Shown piece after piece: positions 1-5,841 of a stretch of 9,519 nt of DNA. Position numbers and translations under genes: made by a program. Each line of letters opens with the position of its first letter. Position 1 is the stretch's first letter. Source of the stretch: JBPCOB01 sp051000715 (GTDB lineage: Bacteria > Actinomycetota > Actinomycetes > JALYNC01); assembly GCA_051000715.1 (NCBI GenBank), contig JBPCOB010000222.1:1-9519 (forward strand). Direction: 5' to 3'. The notes under the pieces are model-generated. The model saw only the letters and a program-made list of their open reading frames with translations, was not told where the DNA came from and searched no databases.

Positions 1-504
1 AACGGTGGCTCGGCCGCGCAGGCGCAGCACCTCACCGCCGAGCTGGTCGGGCGCTACCGCGACGACCGGCCGGCACTGTCGGCCATCGCCTTGCATGCCG
101 AGACCTCGGCGCTTACTGCGATCGCCAACGACTACGGGTACGACCACGCCTTCGCCCGGCAGGTGCAGGCGCACGGTCGGCCCGGTGACGTCCTGCTCGC
201 CATCTCGACCTCGGGCGGGAGCCCGAACGTGGTGGCCGCGATCGGGGCCGCCGTCACCGGCGGGCTGACCGCCTGGGCGCTGACCGGACGCGGCCCCAAC
301 CCGGTCAGCGAGTGCTGCGACGACGCCCTCTGTGTGGATGCCCCGGCGACCGCCACCGTGCAGGAGGTCCATCAGGTGGCCCTGCACCTGATCTGCGCCG
401 CGATCGACCTGCAGGTCGGCGCCGGCCGCCCGGCCGCGGCGGTGGAGTCGGTGCTGCTGCCGGGGTACGACGATGCGCCGCTGCCGGCGGAGTCGACGTG
501 GTGA
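1..504 (+). CDS. gmhA: Sedoheptulose-7-phosphate isomerase (GmhA), 5'-truncated by window edge
   Basis: The frame is open from base 1 and ends at TGA 502-504, giving 167 residues; roughly the first 50 residues of a normal ~190-residue GmhA lie outside the window. GmhA is a cytosolic SIS-domain enzyme that converts sedoheptulose 7-phosphate to D-glycero-D-manno-heptose 7-phosphate, the first step of ADP-heptose synthesis. Visible family signatures are NGGSAAQAQH at the start of the fragment, AELVGRY, TSALTAIANDYGYD, the phosphate-binding ISTSGGSPNV loop, and TVQEVHQVALH near the end. The His and Glu of QHLTAEL and the Gln and His of VQEVH..ALH fall where GmhA has its zinc and catalytic residues. 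The gene overlaps the next one by a GTGA start/stop, and that partner is the next kinase of the same pathway, which supports the call. A generic SIS sugar isomerase is the main alternative but is much less likely. Confidence 0.93.
   Translation, partial: NGGSAAQAQHLTAELVGRYRDDRPALSAIALHAETSALTAIANDYGYDHAFARQVQAHGRPGDVLLAISTSGGSPNVVAAIGAAVTGGLTAWALTGRGPNPVSECCDDALCVDAPATATVQEVHQVALHLICAAIDLQVGAGRPAAAVESVLLPGYDDAPLPAESTW
489..492 (+). promoter_or_regulatory. Ribosome binding site deciding the hldE start
   Basis: GGAG lies 8 nt before GTG 501 and only 5 nt before GTG 498. The spacing and the GTGA overlap with the gmhA stop favour 501. Confidence 0.45.
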
Positions 505-1880
505 CCGGCGGCCCGCTGGTCGTCGTCGGCGACTCGCTGCTCGACCGCGACCTCACCGGGCGGGTGGCTAGACTCGCCCCCGACGCGCCGGTCCCCATCG
601 TCGACGGCCTGGTCGAGCGCTCACGTCTCGGCGGCGCCGCGCTGGCGGCGCTGCTGGCCCGCCGGGACGGCCGCGAGGTCGTCCTGGTAACCGCGCTGGC
701 CGGCGACGCCGCCGGCCGCGAGCTGGCCGGGCTGCTCGACACTGCCGGGATCGAGGTCCGGGACCTCGGTCTGGCCGGGCGTACGCCGGAGAAGGTCCGG
801 ATCCGCACCAACGGCAGGACCCTGTTGCGCCTCGACCACGGCGACCTGCTGCCCCCGGCCACCGGGCAGATGACCGAGCCGGTCGGACAGGCACTGGCCG
901 ACGCGGGGGGCGTACTGGTCGCCGACTACGGCCGCGGGGTCGCCGCTCTGCCGGGGCTGCGCGAAGCGCTGGGTCGGCTCCCCCGGCGTACGCCGGTGGT
1001 GTGGGACCCGCACCCACGCGGTCCGGCACCGGTGACCGGCGTGACGCTGGCCACACCGAACGCCGCTGAGGCGGCGCACTTCGCTCCCTCGGTCCGCGGG
1101 AAGGGGCTGGCCGGCCACACCGAGCGGGCCCGGCTGCTGCGCCGAGAGTGGGCGGCCGGGGCGGTGGCGGTGACAATGTCGGCCGCCGGTGCCTTACTGG
1201 TGGCCGACGACGACGCCCCACCGATCGTGGTACCGGCTCCCGAGGTGCCTTGCTTCGACTCGTGCGGCGCCGGCGACCGGTTCGCCTCGGCCGCCGCCGG
1301 GCTGCTGGCCGACGGCGCGCTGGTGTCCGAGGCGGTGGCCGGCGCCGTGGCGGCTTCGTCGGCTTTTGTCGCCGGCGGCGGCGCGTCCGGGGTCTCCCTG
1401 CCCGCTCCCCCCGAGGCATCGGTCCGCGAGGATGCTGCGGCGGTGGTGGCCCGCGTCCGGCGCGCCGGTGGCACCGTGGTGGCGACCGGTGGCTGCTTCG
1501 ACCTCCTGCACGCCGGGCACGTCAGCCTGCTGGTCGCCGCCCGAGCGCTCGGGAACTGCCTGGTGGTGCTGCTCAACTCCGACGAGTCGGTACGCCGGCT
1601 CAAGGGTCCCGACCGGCCGCTGGTGCCGGCGGCCGACCGGGCAGCGGTTCTCTCCGCGCTCGGCTGCGTGGACGCGGTGGAGATCTTCGCCGAGCCGACG
1701 CCGGTCGCCGCGCTGGACCGGCTCCGTCCGGACATCTTCGTCAAGGGCGGCGACTACGGGCTCGCCGACCTCCCGGAAGCCGAGGCCATGGCCGACTGGG
1801 GCGGCCAGGCCGTGGTGCTCCCGTACCTCGCCGGACACTCGACGACGTCCCTGCTGCGAGAGGCGGCCCGGCGTGGCTGA
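501..1880 (+). CDS. hldE: Bifunctional heptose 7-phosphate kinase / heptose 1-phosphate adenylyltransferase (HldE/RfaE)
   Basis: This is a 459-residue fusion, close to the 477 of E. coli HldE. The N-terminal PfkB/ribokinase domain (about 1-300) phosphorylates C1 of heptose 7-phosphate. It shows VVVGDSLLDRDL, RLGGAA, RLDHGD, ADYGRGV, TPNAAEA and the signature DSCGAGDRF, with likely catalytic base Asp259. The C-terminal cytidylyltransferase-like domain (about 320-459) adds AMP to heptose 1-phosphate. It shows GGCFDLLHAGH (HxGH, His337 and His340), NSDESVRRLKG, KGGDYG (415-420) and a C-terminal HSTTSLL. I chose GTG 501: its GTGA overlaps the gmhA stop, and GGAG at 489-492 sits 8 nt upstream; GTG 498 is possible. 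The longer reading from 312 merely overlaps gmhA. The Asn of the usual GGAANVA motif is replaced (GGAALAA) and the third residue of DTTGAGD is Cys, mild departures from the E. coli enzyme. GmhB, which must act between the two activities, is not in the window. Confidence 0.93.
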   Translation: MTGGPLVVVGDSLLDRDLTGRVARLAPDAPVPIVDGLVERSRLGGAALAALLARRDGREVVLVTALAGDAAGRELAGLLDTAGIEVRDLGLAGRTPEKVRIRTNGRTLLRLDHGDLLPPATGQMTEPVGQALADAGGVLVADYGRGVAALPGLREALGRLPRRTPVVWDPHPRGPAPVTGVTLATPNAAEAAHFAPSVRGKGLAGHTERARLLRREWAAGAVAVTMSAAGALLVADDDAPPIVVPAPEVPCFDSCGAGDRFASAAAGLLADGALVSEAVAGAVAASSAFVAGGGASGVSLPAPPEASVREDAAAVVARVRRAGGTVVATGGCFDLLHAGHVSLLVAARALGNCLVVLLNSDESVRRLKGPDRPLVPAADRAAVLSALGCVDAVEIFAEPTPVAALDRLRPDIFVKGGDYGLADLPEAEAMADWGGQAVVLPYLAGHSTTSLLREAARRG

Positions 1881-2565
1881 GATCGGAACGGTGCTGGTCA
1901 CCGGGGGTGCCTCGGGGCTCGGGGCCGCTCTGGTCGACGCAGTCCTCGAGGCCGGCGGCAAGCCGCTCGTGCTGGACCGGCAAGAGCCGGTGTCCGGCGT
2001 GGAGGCCGAGCTCGTGGACCTGGCCGACACCCGAGCCGCCGAGGACGCCGTACGCCGTATCGCCGAGCGCGCCGGTGGACTCGACGCCGTTGTCACCGCC
2101 GCCGGGATGGACCGCTGCGGCACCCTCGCCGAGGTCCCGGGTGCCGACTGGGAGCGGGTGGTGATGGTCAACCTCCTGGGCACGGCCGCCGTGGTGCGGG
2201 CCGCGCTGCCCTACCTCGTCCGGTCGGCGTACCCCGGCAAGGTCGTCACGGTGGCCTCCACGCTCGGCATCAAGGCAGTCAGCGACGCGACGGCGTACTG
2301 CGCGTCAAAGTTCGGCGTCGTCGGCTTCACCCGGGCGCTCGCCGCGGAGCTACGTGGCTCGATCGGCGTCACCCTGTTGATCCCGGGCGGGATGTCCACC
2401 GCCTTCTTCGACGACCGCGCCGAGCAGTACAAGCCGCCGCCGGACGCCAAGCTGAACCGGCCGGCGGACGTGGCCGCCGCGGTGCTCTTCGCGCTGCGGC
2501 AGCCCCCGGGCTGCGAGGTCAAGGAACTCGTGATCACCGCATCCACCGAGGGCAGTTGGCCGTAG
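1873..2565 (+). CDS. Classical short-chain dehydrogenase/reductase (SDR)
   Basis: A 230-residue Rossmann-fold NAD(P)-dependent oxidoreductase. The nucleotide-binding motif TGGASGLG is at residues 10-17 and the NNAG-equivalent appears as TAAGMD. The catalytic triad is Ser129 (TVASTLG), Tyr142 and Lys146 (YCASK). GTG 1873 is the start: it lies 9 nt after GAGAGG (1858-1863) and overlaps the end of hldE by 8 bp, so the two are translationally coupled. The length and the TGxxxGxG motif are those of classical SDRs such as FabG-like reductases, not of extended NDP-sugar epimerases (TGxxGxxG, over 300 residues). It is therefore not a normal HldD. Its place directly after gmhA-hldE suggests it oxidises or reduces the heptose or another sugar or aglycone in the same pathway. 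The substrate cannot be read from sequence. Its stop codon TAG 2563-2565 lies inside the putative operator of the following toxin-antitoxin pair. Confidence 0.9.
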   Translation: MAEIGTVLVTGGASGLGAALVDAVLEAGGKPLVLDRQEPVSGVEAELVDLADTRAAEDAVRRIAERAGGLDAVVTAAGMDRCGTLAEVPGADWERVVMVNLLGTAAVVRAALPYLVRSAYPGKVVTVASTLGIKAVSDATAYCASKFGVVGFTRALAAELRGSIGVTLLIPGGMSTAFFDDRAEQYKPPPDAKLNRPADVAAAVLFALRQPPGCEVKELVITASTEGSWP

Positions 2566-2586
2566 CATCCTGCTACAGACGTAGCA
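2562..2586 (+). promoter_or_regulatory. Palindromic operator of the vapBC-type pair (predicted)
   Basis: GTAGCA (2562-2567), three bases, then TGCTAC (2571-2576) form a perfect 6-bp inverted repeat. After four more bases GTAGCA recurs (2581-2586), making a second perfect inverted repeat with the middle half-site. The third half-site ends on the A of the antitoxin ATG (2586-2588), and the first overlaps the TAG stop of the SDR. Phd/YefM and VapB antitoxins typically repress their own promoter through such palindromes, so this is the likely autoregulatory site. I see no clear -35/-10 pair and no Shine-Dalgarno before the ATG, so the transcript may be leaderless or very short-leadered. Confidence 0.65.
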
Positions 2587-2843
2587 TGTCGGTTGAGATC
2601 GCGTCCCGGGAGCTGCGGAACGACACCCGAGGCGTCCTCCGCCGGGTGGAGGCAGGCGAGCAGCTCGTGATCACGGTCGACGGGCGACCCGTCGCGATGC
2701 TTGGTCCGTTGTCCTCCCGCCGCCGATGGACATCCAGTTCGGACTTGCTTGATCGCATTGAGCAGCACCAGGCCGACGCCGGGATGCGCCAGGAGCTCCA
2801 GGAGTTGGCGCCGGACACCGTGGCCGACCTGCCGTCGCGGTGA
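2586..2843 (+). CDS. vapB: Type II antitoxin, Phd/YefM (VapB-type) family
   Basis: An 85-residue protein starting MSVEIASRELRND. The N-terminal part (about 1-50) has the Phd/YefM DNA-binding and dimerisation pattern: SRELRNDTRGVLRRVEAGE, then a LVITVDGRPVAML strand pair. The C-terminal third is polar and charged (HQADAGMRQELQEL region), as expected for the flexible segment that wraps and neutralises the toxin. ATG 2586 is preferred over an ATG at 2556, because the extra ten residues lie inside the end of the SDR gene, match no family pattern and would place the operator inside the coding region. The stop overlaps the toxin start as GTGA, the usual coupling of antitoxin and toxin. It should bind its own promoter, at the palindromes just upstream, and the PIN toxin next door. 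Confidence 0.88.
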   Translation: MSVEIASRELRNDTRGVLRRVEAGEQLVITVDGRPVAMLGPLSSRRRWTSSSDLLDRIEQHQADAGMRQELQELAPDTVADLPSR

Positions 2844-3226
2844 GCCGGGGGCTCGTCGACACGTCGGTCTTCATCGCGCATGACACTGGGCGCCGGTTGG
2901 CACGTGCTGAAGTCCCGGACGAACTCGCCGTCTCGATCATCACAGTGGGCGAGCTGCGTGCCGGCCTGCTAGCCGCCGCCGATCTGACCTCGCGTGACCG
3001 TCGCCTTGCCACGTTGATGGTGGCCCTGGCGCTCGACCCGGTGCCAGTCGATGATGCGGTCGCCCAAGCGTGGGCGGGCCTGCGTGTCGCGCTGCGGGAC
3101 GCCGGCCGGCGGCTCGGCGTGAACGATTCTTGGATCGCTGCAACCGCGATTGCGCTTGGACTCCCGATCGTCACGCAGGACGTCGACTACACCGCTGTCC
3201 CCAGTCTGCGAGTCGTCACCATCTGA
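2840..3226 (+). CDS. vapC: Type II toxin, PIN-domain ribonuclease (VapC family)
   Basis: A 128-residue single PIN domain, normal VapC length. The acidic metal-binding residues are all present: Asp7 in GLVDTSVFI, Glu38 in ITVGELRAG, Asp96 in GVNDSWIAATA, and Asp114 and Asp116 in VTQDVDY. VapC toxins are Mg-dependent endoribonucleases that cut tRNA or rRNA and arrest growth when free of antitoxin; the specific RNA target here cannot be read. GTG 2840 overlaps the antitoxin stop by 4 bp and has no separate Shine-Dalgarno, so translation probably depends on the antitoxin. Some stretches of the pair (for example 2701-2760 and 3121-3180) count to about 58% GC by hand, clearly below the flanking sugar genes. 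This fits a mobile stabilisation module inserted in the locus. Nothing suggests that it is inactivated. Confidence 0.92.
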   Translation: MSRGLVDTSVFIAHDTGRRLARAEVPDELAVSIITVGELRAGLLAAADLTSRDRRLATLMVALALDPVPVDDAVAQAWAGLRVALRDAGRRLGVNDSWIAATAIALGLPIVTQDVDYTAVPSLRVVTI

Positions 3227-3262
3227 GCTGCGCGGCAGATCACGTGCGGCAGGAATGCGGAA

Positions 3263-3299
3263 CCGCCCGGGGAGCCCCGCGGCCACGAGCCTCAGGCTC
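3263..3299. terminator. Hairpin-forming stretch between convergent genes (weak terminator candidate)
   Basis: In the 65-bp gap between vapC and the - strand glycosyltransferase, CCGC (3263-3266) can pair with GCGG (3279-3282), with GGG/CCC pairing inside and a two-base bulge. A second small hairpin, GAGCC (3287-3291) with GGCTC (3295-3299), has the TGA stop of the - strand gene as its loop. There is no T-tract on either side, so it is at best a weak bidirectional terminator. Confidence 0.25.
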
Positions 3300-4146
3300 C
3301 AAGACGGCGGAGCGAACGCTCGAGGCCCGCCGCCACCACCCGCCGCTCCCGAAGAACCCACGGCAGCCCACGCAGCGCCGCCAGCAGGCCGGCGCGGGCC
3401 GCCGGTTCCCGCGGGAGCCGGGGCGAGAGCCCGACAGCCTGCCGGACCACGGTGGGCAACGGCCGGCGCAACCAGGCTGACCAGAGCGTGTTGCGGACCT
3501 GGGTCCGGGCCCGGGCGGCCGGGTCGCGGCCCGGGGAAGGGTGGTGGTGAGCAACCACAAAGTCGACGTACGCCAGCCCCCAGCCACGCGCGGCCAGGTC
3601 GATCGCCAGGAGTTCCTCCTCCCCGCCGACGCCGAAGCGGTCATGGAACCCGCCTACCTCGAGGTACGCCGACCGCCGGATCACCGCGCCGCAGGCGAGG
3701 AAGCCGAGCACGGATGGGCCCGGTAGGTCGGCCGCCTGGCCGAGCGGGCTGGCGGCCATCGCCGCACATACCGGGTCCAGCCGCTCCGCCGGGCCGACCA
3801 GCACGCGGGCGGCCAGCAGGGCCAGTCGAGGAGACGCGGCGAAGAGGTCGGCGGCCGCCGCCAGTGCGCCGGGCGCCCACCACGAGTCGTCGTCGGCGAA
3901 GGCGACATAGGGCGTCCGGGCGGCGCGTACGCCGAGGGTGCGGCCGGCCGAGCCGAGGTTGCGCCTCGCCTCGATCAACCGGACAGCGGGGAAGTCGGCG
4001 CGGACCGCCTCCGGTGTCCCGTCACCGGAGCCGTTGTCGACCACGAGAATCGGCGACCGCTCGGGCAGCGCACTCAGCCGGCCCAGCGTCGCCAGCAGCG
4101 ACTTCCGGCGGTCCCGCGAGATCACCACCACCGAGATCGCCGGCAC
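3292..4146 (-). CDS. Family 2 glycosyltransferase (GT-A fold)
   Basis: A 284-residue inverting glycosyltransferase that probably transfers a nucleotide-activated sugar at the cytosolic membrane face. The N-terminal strand is ISVVVISRDRR, followed by ILVVDNGSGDGT (about 33-44), ARRNLGSAGRTLG (about 60-72) and the metal-binding AFADDDSWW (Asp85-87). Downstream are CGAVIRRSAYLEVGGF and GVGGEEELLAID (about 171-182), where the acidic residues sit at the usual catalytic-base position. This pattern resembles the rhamnosyl/WbbL-like branch of GT2, but the sugar is not predictable. GTG 4146 is chosen because AGGG at 4155-4158 (read on the - strand) lies 8 nt before it; the open frame continues to 4950 but there it is antisense to the carbamoyltransferase. 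It is the only sugar gene here on the opposite strand, divergent from the carbamoyltransferase across 54 bp. Confidence 0.87.
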   Translation of the reverse strand: MPAISVVVISRDRRKSLLATLGRLSALPERSPILVVDNGSGDGTPEAVRADFPAVRLIEARRNLGSAGRTLGVRAARTPYVAFADDDSWWAPGALAAAADLFAASPRLALLAARVLVGPAERLDPVCAAMAASPLGQAADLPGPSVLGFLACGAVIRRSAYLEVGGFHDRFGVGGEEELLAIDLAARGWGLAYVDFVVAHHHPSPGRDPAARARTQVRNTLWSAWLRRPLPTVVRQAVGLSPRLPREPAARAGLLAALRGLPWVLRERRVVAAGLERSLRRLGA

Positions 4147-4200
4147 GGCCGGCGCCCTGCCCCCGTTTGCCGGCCACCACTCCTGGCAAGGCCGACGACC
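4147..4200. promoter_or_regulatory. 54-bp divergent intergenic region
   Basis: Both flanking genes start outward from this gap, so promoters for the - strand glycosyltransferase and the carbamoyltransferase operon should lie here or inside the opposing genes. It holds AGGG (4155-4158) as the - strand ribosome site and AAGG (4188-4191), 9 nt before ATG 4201, as the + strand site. TTGCC (4167-4171) and GGCAA (4185-4189) form a small inverted repeat that overlaps the latter. I see no convincing -10 or -35 box. Confidence 0.4.
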
Positions 4201-5841
4201 ATGAAAGTGCTGGGGTTGAACGCCGTCTTCCATGACCCGGCGGCAGCGCTGGTGGTCGACGGCGAGATCGTGGCAGCTACCGAGGAGGAGCGCTTCAGCC
4301 GGCGTAAGCACGGCAAGTCCCCGGTGCCGTTCGCAACCTGGGAGCTGCCCGAGCTCTCCGCCGCGTGGTGCCTGGCTCGGGCCGGGCTGACGGCGGCCGA
4401 CCTCGACGCCGTGGCCTACTCCTACGACCCGGCGTTGGCGCCACCGCTCGGTCCGGACGTCACCGCCGACGGCTGGGAGGGCCTGCGGACGCTGTACGCC
4501 GACCGCGCCCCGCTGTTCCTGCGGACCGCGCTCCCCGGCCTGGACCCGGCCGTGGTGCGGTTCGTCCCACACCACGTCGCCCATGCGGCCTCGGCCACGC
4601 TGGCAGCGCCGTACCCGACGTCCTCGGTACTCGTGCTGGACGGGCGCGGCGAGACCCGCTCGCACCTCGCCGGCCGCAGCGTGAACGGCGACCTCGACGT
4701 GCTGGCCGCCCAGGACCTGCCGCACTCGTTGGGGCTGCTCTACGAGGAGGTCACCGAGCATCTGGGCTTCCGGCGGTCCTCGGACGAGTACAAGGTGATG
4801 GCGCTTGCGTCGTACGGCACGCCGACCTGGCTGCCCGAGTTCCGCGGGCTCGTGCGGGCGACCGGGGACGGCGGGTTCCACGTCGAGCCGATCGATTGGG
4901 GCTCTTTCGTCAAGCGGGTCACCGCGGGCGAGGAGTGGACGCCCGACCATGCCGACCTGGCCTCGACCGTGCAGGTGCGGCTGGAAGAGGTGCTGCTCGA
5001 CCTTGCGCGCTGGCTACACGACCAGACCGGCGACCGCGCACTCACTCTCGCCGGCGGCGTGGCGCTCAACTGCGTGGCCAACACCCGGCTGGCGCGGGAG
5101 GGGCCCTTCGACTCGATCTGGGTGCAGCCGGCTGCCGGTGACGCGGGGACGGCGCTGGGCGCCGCTCTATACGTCGCCCACGCGATGGGCGACCGGTGTA
5201 CGCCGATGGACACCGCCGCGCTGGGCCGCGGCTGGGACGACGACGAGCTCGAGGCGCAGCTCCGAACGGCCGCGGTGCCCTATGAGCGTCCCCTCGACGT
5301 CGCCGAGGCAGTCGCCGAGACGCTCGCCGCCAACGGCATCGTGGCCTGGTTCCAGGGCCGGTCGGAGTACGGGCCGCGGGCGCTGGGCCACCGGAGCCTG
5401 CTCGCCCACCCCGGCTACCCGGCCAACCTGGAGCGGATGAACGACGTCAAGGGCCGCGAGCAGTTCCGGCCGGTGGCACCGATGGTGCTGGCCGAGCGGG
5501 CTGCGGAGATCTTCGACCGCGGCCCGATCCCCTCGCCGTACATGCTGTTCACCCACGGGGTCCGGCCGGGGTGGGCCGAGCGCATCCCGACCGTCGTGCA
5601 CGTCGACGGCACCTCCCGTATCCAGACCGTTAACCGGCGAGAGGAGCCGCTGGTCGCCCGGATGCTGGAAGGGTTCGAGCGGCGGACCGGGCTGCCTGTT
5701 GTGGTCAACACCAGCCTGAACACCGCCGGCCGGCCCATGGTCGACGACCCCCGGGACGCGCTGGAGTGCTTCGGGTCGGCGCCGGTCGACCTGCTCGCGA
5801 TCGGGCCCTTCCTCGTACGCCGGCCGGTCCCGACCGGGTGA
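4201..5841 (+). CDS. O-carbamoyltransferase, NodU/CmcH/TobZ family
   Basis: A 546-residue protein of normal family length with both expected domains. The Kae1-like (ASKHA) N-terminal part opens with MKVLGLNAVFHDPAAAL, then EEERFSRRKHG. It carries the metal-binding HxxxH in VPHHVAHAAS (His124, His128), then DEYKVMALASYG, LAGGVALNC and AAGDAGTALGA (Asp314, likely third metal ligand). The C-terminal domain has GRSEYGPRALGHRS (386-399), FRPVAP (422-427) and VNTSLN (502-507). Family members form carbamoyl-adenylate from carbamoyl phosphate and ATP, then move the carbamoyl group to a hydroxyl of a sugar or antibiotic. Here the context (heptose enzymes, four glycosyltransferases) suggests a sugar acceptor; 7-O-carbamoyl heptose is known from Pseudomonas LPS core, which is an analogy only. 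ATG 4201 follows AAGG by 9 nt. It is the first gene of a four-gene coupled operon; the next start overlaps its stop by one base. Confidence 0.93.
   Translation: MKVLGLNAVFHDPAAALVVDGEIVAATEEERFSRRKHGKSPVPFATWELPELSAAWCLARAGLTAADLDAVAYSYDPALAPPLGPDVTADGWEGLRTLYADRAPLFLRTALPGLDPAVVRFVPHHVAHAASATLAAPYPTSSVLVLDGRGETRSHLAGRSVNGDLDVLAAQDLPHSLGLLYEEVTEHLGFRRSSDEYKVMALASYGTPTWLPEFRGLVRATGDGGFHVEPIDWGSFVKRVTAGEEWTPDHADLASTVQVRLEEVLLDLARWLHDQTGDRALTLAGGVALNCVANTRLAREGPFDSIWVQPAAGDAGTALGAALYVAHAMGDRCTPMDTAALGRGWDDDELEAQLRTAAVPYERPLDVAEAVAETLAANGIVAWFQGRSEYGPRALGHRSLLAHPGYPANLERMNDVKGREQFRPVAPMVLAERAAEIFDRGPIPSPYMLFTHGVRPGWAERIPTVVHVDGTSRIQTVNRREEPLVARMLEGFERRTGLPVVVNTSLNTAGRPMVDDPRDALECFGSAPVDLLAIGPFLVRRPVPTG

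Noticed and set aside
312..500. Extension of the hldE frame upstream to 312
   Set aside because: It overlaps the conserved end of gmhA in another frame, encodes an Arg/Gly/Pro-rich shadow, and the kinase fold starts at VVVGDS just after GTG 501.
568..1744. Several long open frames on the - strand and in the third + frame across the hldE region
   Set aside because: They are Arg/Pro/Ala-rich shadows caused by high GC content; none shows a recognisable domain.
1873..2565. Assigning the SDR as HldD (ADP-heptose 6-epimerase)
   Set aside because: Length and nucleotide-binding motif are those of a classical SDR, not of the extended epimerase family.
2556..2585. Earlier ATG for the antitoxin at 2556
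   Set aside because: The extra residues match no Phd/YefM pattern and would put the palindromic operator inside the gene.
3263..3299. Strong intrinsic terminator between vapC and the - strand gene
   Set aside because: The stems are short or bulged and no T-tract follows on either strand, so it is kept only as a weak candidate.
4147..4950. Long - strand open frame extending the glycosyltransferase upstream to 4950
   Set aside because: The extension is antisense to the well-conserved carbamoyltransferase and has no domain-like sequence; a good start with a ribosome site exists at 4146.
4201..5841. Calling the carbamoyltransferase a nodulation protein NodU
   Set aside because: Only family membership is visible; there are no other nod genes and the organism is an actinobacterium with a glycan locus.
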